DNA from: Nonomuraea sp. PA05
GTDB lineage: Bacteria; Actinomycetota; Actinomycetes; Streptosporangiales; Streptosporangiaceae
Direction: 5' to 3'
Assembly (NCBI RefSeq): GCF_008086045.1
Contig: NZ_VSEY01000019.1
Span: forward strand, 62,001-126,000
DNA length: 64,000 nt
The notes under the pieces were generated by a model, which was not told the DNA's origin, did not search any database, and saw only the letters and a list, made by a program, of their open reading frames with translations. The position numbers were made by a program, and so were the translations under genes. This document shows positions 33,523-41,891 of the stretch, in pieces (the first letter of the stretch is position 1; each line of letters opens with the position of its first letter).

Positions 33523-34485
33523 ATGAGTGAGCCGGGGCTGGTGATCGGCATCGACGCCGGCGCCACCTCCACGCGCGTCGCCGTGCACGCGCTGGACGGC
33601 ACCCGGGTCGGGTACGCGCGGGCCGGGGCGGGCAACCCGACCGCCCACGGGCTCCGCAAGGCGGCCGCGGCCGTCGGCGAGGCCCTGTCCGTGGCCCTTC
33701 CGCCGGGCGGCGGGCCGCGGGTGCTCGCCTCCAGGGTCGGCATGGCAGGGGACGTCGCCGAGATGGTGCCCGAGCTGGCCAGGGTCTGGGCCGAGCACGG
33801 GATCGCCGCGCCGCCCCGGTACGAGGGCGACCTGACGATCGCCTACGCCGCCGGCTCCGCGGAACCCGACGGCACACTGCTGCTGTCCGGGACGGGGGCC
33901 GGGGCGGCCCGGGTCGTGGGGTACGAGCTGGAGCGGGTCGGGGACGCGCTGGGGTGGCTGCTCGGTGACGTGGGGTCCGGGTTCTGGATCGGGCGGCGGG
34001 CGGCCAAGGCGGTGATCGCGGCGCTGGACCGCGAGCTGCCGGTGGCAGCCTTGTTCGAGGACGGACTGCTTTTCGCCCTGGTCGCCCAGCACTTCCTGGG
34101 CGCCGAACGGCCCGCCACCCCGCGCGCCGCCGCCTCCCGCATCGTCCGCCTCGCCCAGGCCGACCACATGCGGCTGGCCGCGCTGTCCTCCCTGGTCAGC
34201 CAGGCCGCCATGGCAGGCGACCCGCTGGCGATGAAGATCGCCCACGAAGCCGCCGGGCATCTCGTGGCGAGCCTGCGCCGCGTGCACGTGTCGGGCCCGG
34301 TGGTGCTGGCGGGCAGCGTACTGACGACCCCTGGCCCCGTACAGGAGGCCGTGCTGGAGCTGCTGTCCGGCGAGACGGTCACGACCGCGCTGGACGCGGC
34401 GGGCGCCGCAGCCTGGCTGTCGGCCCGCGCCCTGCTCACGGAAGCCGAGGCCAAGGCGCTGCACGCCACCTTCACCGGCGCCTAG
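33523..34485 (+). CDS. N-acetylglucosamine kinase-like protein (BadF/BadG family), locus 1
   Basis: A 320-residue ASKHA-fold kinase: phosphate-1 motif GIDAGATSTRVAV at residues 9-21, LLLSGTGAGAARVVGY as phosphate-2, and VVLAGSVLTTPGPV as the adenosine motif. BadF/BadG-type kinases in actinobacteria include eukaryote-like GlcNAc kinases; phosphorylation of imported GlcNAc or chitobiose products fits the divergent ngc operon. ATG 33523. The stop shares the CTAG tetranucleotide with the convergent LacI gene. Confidence 0.82.
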   Translation: MSEPGLVIGIDAGATSTRVAVHALDGTRVGYARAGAGNPTAHGLRKAAAAVGEALSVALPPGGGPRVLASRVGMAGDVAEMVPELARVWAEHGIAAPPRYEGDLTIAYAAGSAEPDGTLLLSGTGAGAARVVGYELERVGDALGWLLGDVGSGFWIGRRAAKAVIAALDRELPVAALFEDGLLFALVAQHFLGAERPATPRAAASRIVRLAQADHMRLAALSSLVSQAAMAGDPLAMKIAHEAAGHLVASLRRVHVSGPVVLAGSVLTTPGPVQEAVLELLSGETVTTALDAAGAAAWLSARALLTEAEAKALHATFTGA

Positions 34486-35429
34486 GAGATCGGGACGGCG
34501 AGGCGGCTCGTCGTCGGGGACGGCGGCGCCTCCCCACGCTCACCGAGCAGCGTCATCAGCCGCCCCATGGCGACCGCACCGAGCTTGTCACCGTCCACGT
34601 CGATCGAGGGGACGCCGGTCAGCCCGAGGCTCTCGACCACCATGCGCTCCGAGCTGACCACCACGTCTCGGATCCCCCGGTGGAGCAGGGCGAACATGAG
34701 GCCGAGGCCGATCGAGGTGGAGTAGGGCACCACGGCGGTCGCGCGGGCCGCCACCACGGCCTGCGCCGACTCGACCCCGGCGGCGAACGTCGAGGGGAAG
34801 GGGCCGAGCATGGTGAGCTGCGCCCCGCCCGGCTCGGCCGCGGCCAGGATGGCGGCCTGGCGCTGGCGGTCCTGCCAAGAGCCCGCCGGGCCGCCGAGGT
34901 AGACGATGCGCTCGTGGCCCTTGCCTGTGAGCCAGGTGACGAGCGCGCCGAAGGCGGTGGCCGTGTCGGCGACCACCGAGGTCATGCCGTCGATCTCGCG
35001 GTCGATGAGCACGGTCGGCTTGTACGACGCCGCGGCCCGCACGATCTCGTCCGAGCCCCGGGGCGCGGTGAGCAGGAACCCGTCTACCTGGCGCGAGAGC
35101 TGCTCGACGGCGGCGAGCTGGGCCGCGTGCTCCAGCGAGTGCACCGCGATGGTGAGCTGCGTGCCCGACTCGGCCGCGCGCGCCTGGGCGCCGCCGATGA
35201 TGGGGGTGAAGAAGGTGTTGTCGAGCGTGGGCACCACGACGGCGACCACGCCGGTCTTGCCTCCGGCGAGCTGCGTGGCGGCCCTGTTGGGCACGAACCC
35301 GAGCTGCTCGGCGGCTGCGCGGACGCGGGCCACCGTCTCCGGCGCGGCCAGATCCGGCCGGCTGAGTGCGCGGGAGGCCGTCGCCTTGGAAACCCCGGCC
35401 AGCGCGGCGACGTCCGCCAGTGTCGGCAC
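34482..35429 (-). CDS. LacI-family transcriptional regulator
   Basis: A 315-residue LacI protein: HTH TLADVAALAGVSKATASRALSRPDLAAPETV at the N-terminus and a periplasmic-binding-like effector domain. GGAG precedes GTG 35429 by six bases. It is divergent from a PotABCD-like transporter and deaminase operon whose promoter holds two LacI-type AACCGGTT palindromes, so it most likely represses that operon in response to its substrate. Confidence 0.9.
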   Translation of the reverse strand: MPTLADVAALAGVSKATASRALSRPDLAAPETVARVRAAAEQLGFVPNRAATQLAGGKTGVVAVVVPTLDNTFFTPIIGGAQARAAESGTQLTIAVHSLEHAAQLAAVEQLSRQVDGFLLTAPRGSDEIVRAAASYKPTVLIDREIDGMTSVVADTATAFGALVTWLTGKGHERIVYLGGPAGSWQDRQRQAAILAAAEPGGAQLTMLGPFPSTFAAGVESAQAVVAARATAVVPYSTSIGLGLMFALLHRGIRDVVVSSERMVVESLGLTGVPSIDVDGDKLGAVAMGRLMTLLGERGEAPPSPTTSRLAVPIS

Positions 35430-35486
35430 TTGTGCTCCTTGAGTCGTTACATGCGGTTAACACAGAGGTTTGTGCGGCAGGCCTCT

Positions 35487-35492
35487 CATAAT
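35487..35492 (+). promoter_or_regulatory. -10 box of the transporter-deaminase operon
   Basis: CATAAT in a short AT-rich stretch. The predicted start near 35499 places the twin LacI operators immediately downstream. No convincing -35 box is visible. Confidence 0.45.
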
Positions 35493-35508
35493 CTATGGTC
35501 AGGGCGAT

Positions 35509-35532
35509 GCAACCGGTTCCGCAACCGGTTCC
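35509..35532. promoter_or_regulatory. Twin LacI operators
   Basis: GCAACCGGTTCC occurs twice in direct succession (35509-35520 and 35521-35532), each with a perfect AACCGGTT palindrome typical of LacI-family operators. The 12-bp spacing puts both on nearly the same DNA face. Confidence 0.75.
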
Positions 35533-35565
35533 ACTCAGCGTACGCCACCGAGAAAGGACGCCGAC

Positions 35566-36384
35566 ATCTCCCGCAAATCGGCCCTCCTGCTGGTGCCCGG
35601 TCTCGTCCTTCTCCTCGCCGGCTTCCTCATCCCCTCCGCCGCGATGATCTTCGCGCCGCCGGACGTGCGGACCGGCGAGATCTTCGCGCGGCTGGGCGAG
35701 ATGCTCACGGATCCCTACGACCTCGAGGTGATCGGACGCACGGTCGGGCTCGCCCTGGCTGTCACGGTCATCTGTGTGGTCCTCGGCTTTCCCATCGCCT
35801 ACTGGCTCGCCCGCTCCTCGTCCCGCTGGAGCGGGGTCTTCCTGGCAGTGGCGATCTTCCCACTGATGCTGAGCAACGTCGTACGCACGTTCGGCTGGCT
35901 CGTCATCCTCGGCTCCAAGGGAGCACTCGGCCGGTTGCTCGTCGAGCTCGGGATCGTCGACGTGGCGCCACAACTGCTCTACACCAAGCTGGCGATCGTC
36001 CTCGGTCTCACCCAGCTCTTCCTGCCGCTGGCCATCATCTCCTGCTACTCCGCCGTCGCCCAGGTCGATCCCGGCCTGGACGACGCCTCGCGCGGGCTCG
36101 GCGCCGGCCGGATCCGGACGATGTGGAACGTCGTCATCCCGCTGACCATGCCGGGCATCGTCGTGGCCGCCACCCTGGTCTTCGCCGGGTCCGTCACCGC
36201 GTACACGACGCCCTACCTGCTCGGCGGGTCCAGCCAGCGGATGTTGTCCACGCAGCTCTTCAACTACGCCAGCACCACGATCGACTGGGCCTCCGCCTCG
36301 GCGACGGCGCTCATCATGACGGTCCTGGTCTTCCTGGTCTCCGGGCTGTCCTCGCTGATCGGGCGGAGAGGGGCCACCTCATGA
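35566..36384 (+). CDS. PotB-like ABC transporter permease with apparent ATC start
   Basis: A permease of about 272 residues with six predicted membrane segments and a PotB/PotH-type inner-membrane signature (QVDPGLDDASRGLGAGRIRTMWNVVIPLTMPGI as the EAA-type loop). After the AAAGGA site at about 35553-35558 there is no ATG/GTG/TTG at proper spacing; the codon there is ATC (35566), followed by SRKSALLLVPG, a normal permease N-terminus. The only upstream start in frame (TTG 35470) precedes the promoter -10 and the operators. GTG 35593 would delete the basic N-terminus. The 3' end overlaps the next permease (ATGA). Confidence 0.75.
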   Translation: MSRKSALLLVPGLVLLLAGFLIPSAAMIFAPPDVRTGEIFARLGEMLTDPYDLEVIGRTVGLALAVTVICVVLGFPIAYWLARSSSRWSGVFLAVAIFPLMLSNVVRTFGWLVILGSKGALGRLLVELGIVDVAPQLLYTKLAIVLGLTQLFLPLAIISCYSAVAQVDPGLDDASRGLGAGRIRTMWNVVIPLTMPGIVVAATLVFAGSVTAYTTPYLLGGSSQRMLSTQLFNYASTTIDWASASATALIMTVLVFLVSGLSSLIGRRGATS

Positions 36385-37172
36385 AGCGGCCGATCACGGC
36401 GGCGCTCGCGGTCATCGGCTACGTCATCATGATCGTGCCGATCATCTTCGTCGTCGCCACCGCCTTCACCGCGGGCAGCACGCTGCGCTTCCCGCCCGAC
36501 GGGATCTCCGTGCGCTGGTTCGGCGAGGCGCTCGGCTACGAGCCGTTCATGGAGGCCGCGCTCTCCAGCCTGGAGCTCGCCCTGCTCGCCACCGTGCTGG
36601 CGCTGCTGATCGGCGTGCCCGCCACGCTCGCCGTCCACCGGGGCAAGCTGCCCGGCAAGGGCCTGGTCGAGGGGCTGTTCCTGTCGCCGCTCATCGTGCC
36701 CGAGCTGGTCGTCGGCCTCGCGCTGTTCCAGCAGCTCATGATCGGCCTGGACCTGGACAACTTCAGCACCCTGCTGGTGGGGCACACCGCGCTGATGCTG
36801 CCGTACGCGGTGCGCGTGACCGGCGCCTCGCTCGCGCTGGCCGACCCAGGGCTGGAGGAGGCCGCCCGGGGGCTCGGCGCCTCGCCGCTGCGCGCGTTCT
36901 TCAACGTGACGCTGCCCGTCCTGCGTCCGGGGATCTTCTCCGCCGGGCTGCTCAGCCTCGTCACGTCGTTCAACAACGTGCCGCTGTCGCTCCTGCTGCA
37001 GGGCCGCGACTTCCGGACGCTGCCGGTGACGATGCTCGACTACGTGCAGCAGTCGTACGACCCGATGGTCGCCGCCGCCTCCACCCTCATTCTGGCCGCC
37101 ACCGTGGTCATCGCCGTGATCGCCGAGCGCACGGTCGGATTCGCCAAGATCTTCGGAGGGATCAACCAATGA
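36381..37172 (+). CDS. PotC-like ABC transporter permease
   Basis: A 263-residue permease with six predicted helices and the EAA loop LEEAARGLGASPLRAFFNVTLP. It is the second transmembrane subunit of a spermidine/putrescine/thiamine-type (MOI) importer. ATG 36381 overlaps the preceding stop and its own stop overlaps the ATPase start (both ATGA), indicating tight coupling. Confidence 0.87.
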   Translation: MKRPITAALAVIGYVIMIVPIIFVVATAFTAGSTLRFPPDGISVRWFGEALGYEPFMEAALSSLELALLATVLALLIGVPATLAVHRGKLPGKGLVEGLFLSPLIVPELVVGLALFQQLMIGLDLDNFSTLLVGHTALMLPYAVRVTGASLALADPGLEEAARGLGASPLRAFFNVTLPVLRPGIFSAGLLSLVTSFNNVPLSLLLQGRDFRTLPVTMLDYVQQSYDPMVAAASTLILAATVVIAVIAERTVGFAKIFGGINQ

Positions 37173-38158
37173 CCGCCGCCGCCGAGCTGATCGACGTCAC
37201 CCAGAGGTTCGGCTCCTTCACCGCCGTGGACGGGATCGACCTCGCCGTGCCGTCCGGGAAGCTGACGACGCTGCTGGGGCCGAGCGGCTGCGGCAAGACC
37301 ACCACGCTGCGGATGATCGCGGGTTACTCCGCCCCGACGTCGGGGACGATCCGCATCGACGGGGCCGACAGCACGCGCACGCCGCCGGAGAAGCGGAACC
37401 TGGGGATGGTCTTCCAGTCGTACGCGCTGTTCCCGCACATGTCGGTGGCCGACAACGTCGGGTACGGGCTCAAGCTGCGCAAGGTGCCGGCGGCGGAGAG
37501 ACGCGCGCGGGTCATGGAGACGCTCGAACTGGTCGGGCTCGCGCATCTGGCCGACCGCAAGCCGAAGAAGCTCTCCGGCGGGCAGCAGCAGCGCGTCGCC
37601 CTGGCGCGGGCGATCGCGATCAAGCCCAGGCTACTCCTGCTCGACGAGCCGCTGTCCAACCTCGACGCGCGGCTGCGCGTGCAGATGCGGGCCGAGATCA
37701 GGCGCATCCAGGCGGAGACCGAGCTGACGGTCATCCTCGTCACGCACGACCAGGACGAGGCGCTGGAGATGTCCGACGAGATGGTCATCATGAACGAGGG
37801 CAGGATCGTCCAGCAGGGCTCCCCCGCGCAGGTCTTCCCCCGGCCCGCCGACCGCTTCGTCGCCGAGTTCCTCGGCTACGAGAACTTCCTCACCGCCGCC
37901 GACGGCACCCCGCTGACCATCCGGCCCGAGCACCTGCGCATCACCGGCCCCATCGCCGGGCAGGGCGACGGCCTGGAGGGGACGGTGGCCGACGTCGCCT
38001 TCCGCGGCGTCGACCTGCTGGTCTCGCTCGACGTGACCGACCCGTCGGGCGCCACCGTGAGGCTGCTCGCCGACGTACGCGGCGGACCGGCCCCGCAGCC
38101 CGGATCACGCGTCACGGTGATCGCGCCCGACGACCACCTGATCCCTCTCCCCCGCTGA
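37169..38158 (+). CDS. PotA-like ABC transporter ATPase
   Basis: A 329-residue ATPase: Walker A GPSGCGKTT (about residues 38-46), Q-loop in MVFQSYALFPHM, signature LSGGQQQR, Walker B LLLLDEP, H-loop VTHDQDEAL, then a C-terminal TOBE-like regulatory domain from about residue 240. It powers the two preceding permeases. The specific substrate is not readable from the ATPase. Confidence 0.92.
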   Translation: MTAAAELIDVTQRFGSFTAVDGIDLAVPSGKLTTLLGPSGCGKTTTLRMIAGYSAPTSGTIRIDGADSTRTPPEKRNLGMVFQSYALFPHMSVADNVGYGLKLRKVPAAERRARVMETLELVGLAHLADRKPKKLSGGQQQRVALARAIAIKPRLLLLDEPLSNLDARLRVQMRAEIRRIQAETELTVILVTHDQDEALEMSDEMVIMNEGRIVQQGSPAQVFPRPADRFVAEFLGYENFLTAADGTPLTIRPEHLRITGPIAGQGDGLEGTVADVAFRGVDLLVSLDVTDPSGATVRLLADVRGGPAPQPGSRVTVIAPDDHLIPLPR

Positions 38159-38174
38159 AAGAAGGAACATCCCC

Positions 38175-39221
38175 ATGCTCACGCGCCGTGCCGTACTGGC
38201 CGCTGCCCTGACAGTGCTCGCCGCAGCAGGGTGCTCCGGCTCCGGTCAGGAGCAGGCCGACCAGCAGACCATCGTCGTCAGCACCTTCCCCTTCGGGGTC
38301 AAGGAGTTCGAGCAGGCGGTCGTCACCCCGTTCACCAAGCAGACCGGGATCAAGGTCGAGCTGGACACCGGCTCCAACTCCGACCGCCTGTCGAAGCTGA
38401 AGCTCGCCAAGGGCGAGCCCGAGGCGGACGTGGTGCTGATCTCCGACTACTTCGCCGCGCTCGGCCAGAAGGACGGCCTCTTCCAGAAGGTCGACGTGCC
38501 CAACATGAAGGAGCTCGCGCCGTTCGCGACCGAGGGCTCCTACGAGGGGCCCGCCTACACCCACCAGCTCAACGGGATCATCTACAACACCAAGGAGCTC
38601 ACCCAGGAGCAGGCCGCCGACTGGAAGCTGTTCGCGGACGCGGCCAACAAGGGCAAGGTCGCGCTGCCCGACATCTCGGTGACCGCCGGGCAGCTCATGA
38701 TCTCCGGGGTGGGCGAGACGTACGGCAGCGGCCCCTACGACATCGACGCCTCGCTGAAGACACTGGCCGGCTGGGCGCCGAACGTCCTGCAGTTCTACAC
38801 CTCCTCCACCGAGGTCACGAACCTGCTGACGCAGGGCGAGATCGTCGCCGCCGACGCGCTGAGCGGCTTCGCTACCAACCTCGTCACCTCCGGCGAGCCG
38901 ATCGCCTGGACGGCTCCCGCCAAGGGCCGCTACATGGCCACCAACCGGGCGATGATCACCAAGGGCGCGCGCAACCAGCAGGGCGCGGCCAAGTTCATCG
39001 ACTACATGCTGTCGGCCGAGGCGCAGAGCGCCATGGCCGAGGCCGCCGGCGACCTGCCCACCAACCCGAAGGCCACGATCCCGGCGGACGTCGCCAAGGT
39101 GACGGGCGAGGCGGCCAAGGACCCGGTGGCCGCCGGCTACAAGACCCTCGACCCCGCCCAGCTCGTGGACACCCGCAACACCTGGGTCGAGCGCTTCACC
39201 CGGGAGGTGGCCGGCAAGTGA
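38175..39221 (+). CDS. PotD-like ABC transporter substrate-binding lipoprotein
   Basis: A 348-residue binding protein: basic MLTRRAV, hydrophobic core and lipobox AAGC near residue 20, then a type II periplasmic-binding fold (IVVSTFPFGVKEFEQAV; NGIIYNTKELT). It belongs to the spermidine/putrescine/Fe-type extracellular group. Ligand residues cannot be assigned. It overlaps the deaminase gene by the GTGA motif, which suggests that the ligand or a product is an amino-purine or related compound. Confidence 0.87.
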   Translation: MLTRRAVLAAALTVLAAAGCSGSGQEQADQQTIVVSTFPFGVKEFEQAVVTPFTKQTGIKVELDTGSNSDRLSKLKLAKGEPEADVVLISDYFAALGQKDGLFQKVDVPNMKELAPFATEGSYEGPAYTHQLNGIIYNTKELTQEQAADWKLFADAANKGKVALPDISVTAGQLMISGVGETYGSGPYDIDASLKTLAGWAPNVLQFYTSSTEVTNLLTQGEIVAADALSGFATNLVTSGEPIAWTAPAKGRYMATNRAMITKGARNQQGAAKFIDYMLSAEAQSAMAEAAGDLPTNPKATIPADVAKVTGEAAKDPVAAGYKTLDPAQLVDTRNTWVERFTREVAGK

Positions 39222-40291
39222 ACCTCGATCTGATGCCCAAGGTCGACCTGCACTGCCACCTCATCGGCACCGTGCGCGCCGCCACCTTCGCCGAGCTGGC
39301 CAGACGCGAGCAGCTCGATCTGCCCGACACCCCTGAACGCATCTACGCGGACGTCAACTCGCTGCCGCCCGACCCGGCGCTCTACCTGAACACCCGCGTC
39401 CCCGTGCCGCAGGGCAGGAGCGCGGACGAGCCCGAGGTCTCCTACTCGCTGTTCCAGGTCTCCTCCTGGGTGCTCCAGGTGCTGCGCGACGCCGACGACC
39501 TCACCCGCATCACGTACGAGGCGTTCGAGGACGCCCACCGCACCAGCGCCACCAGGCACCTCGAAGTCTCCTTCGACGCGCTGACCCCGCACCAGGACAA
39601 GCTCGGCTACGCCACGGTCGTCGAGGCCTACGCCGAGGGCATCAGGATGGCGGAACGCGACTTCGGCATGTCCGGCAGGCTCATCGCGGCCATCGACCGC
39701 AGCGGGACCGGCGAGCAGGCGCTCTCCTGGGTACGCACCGTCGTGGACCACCCCCACGACTACGTGGCAGGCATCGGCCTGGACAATTTGGAGACCTCCG
39801 GGCCGCCCGAACGTTTCGAAGCCGCCTTCCGGCTGGCCGGCGAGGCCGGGCTGCGCCGCACCGCGCACTCCTCCGAGCACGCGCCCGTCGCCGCCAACAC
39901 CATCACCTGCCTCGACCTGCTCGGCTGCGACCGGATCGACCACGGCTACTTCGTGCTGGAGGACGACGAGGTCGTCGCCCGGGTCAGGGACGAGCAGGTG
40001 CCGTTCACCGTGATCTCCACCACCTCGCGGCGGTCGTGGCGGCCGTGGCGGCGGGCGTCGATCGCGGCCATGCTGGAGGCGGGGCTGAACGTCATTCCGG
40101 CTTCTGACGATCCGGGGATGTTTCCGACGTCGCTGGCCGACGAGTATCGGATCTTGTCCGAGCAGGTCGGCGTGCCGGACGAGCGGTTGCGTGCGATGGC
40201 GCTGGCGGGGGTGGAGGCGTGCTGGTTGCCGCAGGATCAGAAGGACGCGCTGCGCCGGCGCTTCGAGAGCGAGCTGGCGACCCTCGCGTGA
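39218..40291 (+). CDS. Adenosine/adenine deaminase-family hydrolase
   Basis: A 357-residue metal-dependent deaminase: zinc ligands His12 and His14 (DLHCHLIG), His217 with catalytic Glu220 (AHSSEH, equivalent to HxGE), His242 (DHGYF) and Asp297 (SDDPG). Family members deaminate adenosine, adenine or aminodeoxyfutalosine. GTG 39218 overlaps the binding-protein stop, making it the last gene of a LacI-controlled uptake operon; a scavenged purine or similar amine is the simplest substrate. The stop is directly adjacent to the reconstructed end of the convergent gene. Confidence 0.85.
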   Translation: MNLDLMPKVDLHCHLIGTVRAATFAELARREQLDLPDTPERIYADVNSLPPDPALYLNTRVPVPQGRSADEPEVSYSLFQVSSWVLQVLRDADDLTRITYEAFEDAHRTSATRHLEVSFDALTPHQDKLGYATVVEAYAEGIRMAERDFGMSGRLIAAIDRSGTGEQALSWVRTVVDHPHDYVAGIGLDNLETSGPPERFEAAFRLAGEAGLRRTAHSSEHAPVAANTITCLDLLGCDRIDHGYFVLEDDEVVARVRDEQVPFTVISTTSRRSWRPWRRASIAAMLEAGLNVIPASDDPGMFPTSLADEYRILSEQVGVPDERLRAMALAGVEACWLPQDQKDALRRRFESELATLA

Positions 40292-40902
40292 TCAGCCGTA
40301 CCAGCGCCATTCGGTGAGCCGCGGACGATCCTGGAGGGCGGCGCGTCCCGTCGCCCACAGCACACCTCCCAGGCGTCACCATCCGCGTTCACGTGCGGAA
40401 AGAGCCTGCCGAGCACCTTCTCGCACGGCCCTCTCGGCGGCGACCACTCCAGCCCGAGCCCTTGGGCGACGTCGTGGGTGTGCACGAGAGTCTCGACGAC
40501 ACCCATCGCGGCGAAGCCCTCCGGATCCGACGCGCCGTAACCGTGGAAGGCCACGGCCGTCGGATCGGCCGTCCGCCGGACGGACGCGAGCAGCCCGCCG
40601 CATCCCTCCAGAATGGTCAGCAGATTTTCGGGCCCCGCTTCCGGATCGGCGGAAAAGATGGTCGGCGGCCCATCATCCCTGTCACCACGCAGCCGGAACG
40701 GCACCCGGCCGGCCGCCGACGGCTTCGCCGGCCCGAACCTCAGGGCGTAGCTGAACAGCACGTTGGCCACGTGCTCGGCCGTCTCCCAGCACGTCCAGTC
40801 GAGGCTGCCCGCCTTGGCCTGCCATGCCTCGGGGTCGGTGCCCTGGCGCATGGTGGTGACGGCCAGGCCGACTACTTGGCGCACGTCCTCGGCGCTGCTC
40901 AT
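40292..40902 (-). pseudogene. Frameshifted maleylpyruvate isomerase/DinB-like protein
   Basis: From ATG 40902 the frame reads as a DinB/mycothiol-dependent maleylpyruvate isomerase-type protein (SLDWTCWETAEHVANVLFSYALRF; ETLVHTHDVAQGLGLEW with putative metal-binding His). After residue DAWEV the frame continues as a Cys/Arg-rich tail that overlaps the deaminase gene. Shifting one base near 40362-40370 gives the family's normal ending (LWATGRAALQDRPRLTEWRW) and a TGA at 40292, immediately beside the deaminase stop. It therefore carries a one-base frameshift: a true pseudogene or a sequencing error. Confidence 0.7.
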
Positions 40903-40942
40903 GCCGAGCAGCGTAACCCTCGCAAGGGCGGCCGGCGCGGCC

Positions 40943-41245
40943 TCATCCCGCCTCGCCCGCCAAGAGCCGGGTCCAGGCCTCCAGCGTCCTGGCGGTCCGG
41001 CCGCGCATGCATTCGTCCACCAGCACCTGCCCGTTCAGGCGGCGGGTTCTGCGGATGAAGCACTCACCGCCGCTGTGGCACAGCTCGTAGAAGGTCGGCC
41101 GGCAGTCGCACGTGTAGTCGCGGACGCGTGCGCGGTTGCCGTATCGCAACGGTTCCCAACGAAGCGGTATGTGGTCGGGGCGGAGCTCCGGCACATGGGC
41201 TGAGTGGAATCGGTCGTACTCCGGCAAAGGAGGGGGCTCAACCAT
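40943..41245 (-). CDS. Small Cys-rich conserved hypothetical protein
   Basis: A 100-residue protein with YTCDCRPTFYELCHSGGECFIRR and a further Cys in VDECMRGRTA, five Cys in all, suggesting a small metal-binding or redox domain. ATG 41245 is divergent from the first tandem-GntR gene with a shared palindromic promoter region. I do not recognise the family. A role tied to the divergent regulator is possible. Confidence 0.6.
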   Translation of the reverse strand: MVEPPPLPEYDRFHSAHVPELRPDHIPLRWEPLRYGNRARVRDYTCDCRPTFYELCHSGGECFIRRTRRLNGQVLVDECMRGRTARTLEAWTRLLAGEAG

Positions 41246-41298
41246 GGCGTCAACCTACATCCGGTCGTCTCTTCTTGTCTGCATGTAGTTATGACTTG

Positions 41299-41310
41299 GT
41301 CTGTTCAGAC
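41299..41310. promoter_or_regulatory. GntR-type palindrome GTCTG-TT-CAGAC
   Basis: A perfect 5+2+5 dyad between the divergent small Cys-rich gene and the first tandem-GntR gene, resembling HutC/FadR-type GTC(T/A)-GAC operators. A second dyad, CTACAT (41255-41260) with ATGTAG (41283-41288), lies on the side nearer the Cys-rich gene. Confidence 0.5.
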
Positions 41311-41356
41311 GAACCGATTTGAGCGCTCTTGCCCCGCCTTGGCCTATGTTTCTTAC

Positions 41357-41833
41357 GTGCTCGACTACGAAGGCGACACCCACATCTACCTCCAGATCGC
41401 CGCCATCCTCCGGGACCGGGTCTCCGCGCTTTCCGCCGGCCACCCCATACCGAGCGAGGCCGAGATCCAGCAGGAGTTCGGGGTAGCCAGAACCACCGCA
41501 AGGCGGGCGGTCCACGTACTGCGGGAGGAAGGGCTCGTCTACACCGTGCAGGGTGAAGGCGCATTTGTCGGCCCATCCTCCGAAGCGCCACGCAAGAAGC
41601 GCAAGGTGCCGTTCTACCAGCAGATCGCCACGGACCTCACCGAGCAGATCAAGGCGGGGAAATACGCCCCTCGACGCCCCATCCCCGGCGAGACGGCACT
41701 GGTGAAGCAGTACGGCGTGGCGCGTGAGACGGTGCGGCGTGCCATGGCGCTGCTGCGCGAGCAAGGCTGGATCTACACCGTCGCCCAGCGCGGCAGTTAC
41801 GTCAGCCAGAAGGAGTCGTGGCCGCAAGAGTGA
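41357..41833 (+). CDS. Regulator made of two tandem GntR winged helices (1)
   Basis: A 158-residue protein made of two GntR-type DNA-binding domains and nothing else. Domain 1 (about 8-72) has IPSEAEIQQEFGVARTTARRAVHVLREEGLVYTVQGEGAFV; domain 2 (about 82-152) has IPGETALVKQYGVARETVRRAMALLREQGWIYTV. A basic RKKRK linker joins them. No ligand domain is present. GTG 41357 is seven bases after a TATGTT -10, so it may be leaderless; longer in-frame starts exist. A paralogue follows. Confidence 0.8.
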   Translation: MLDYEGDTHIYLQIAAILRDRVSALSAGHPIPSEAEIQQEFGVARTTARRAVHVLREEGLVYTVQGEGAFVGPSSEAPRKKRKVPFYQQIATDLTEQIKAGKYAPRRPIPGETALVKQYGVARETVRRAMALLREQGWIYTVAQRGSYVSQKESWPQE

Positions 41834-41891
41834 AGGCAATACGATCGAGTCGGTGAAGCTACTTATCTGGTTGTACCTGAACGTCTAACCT

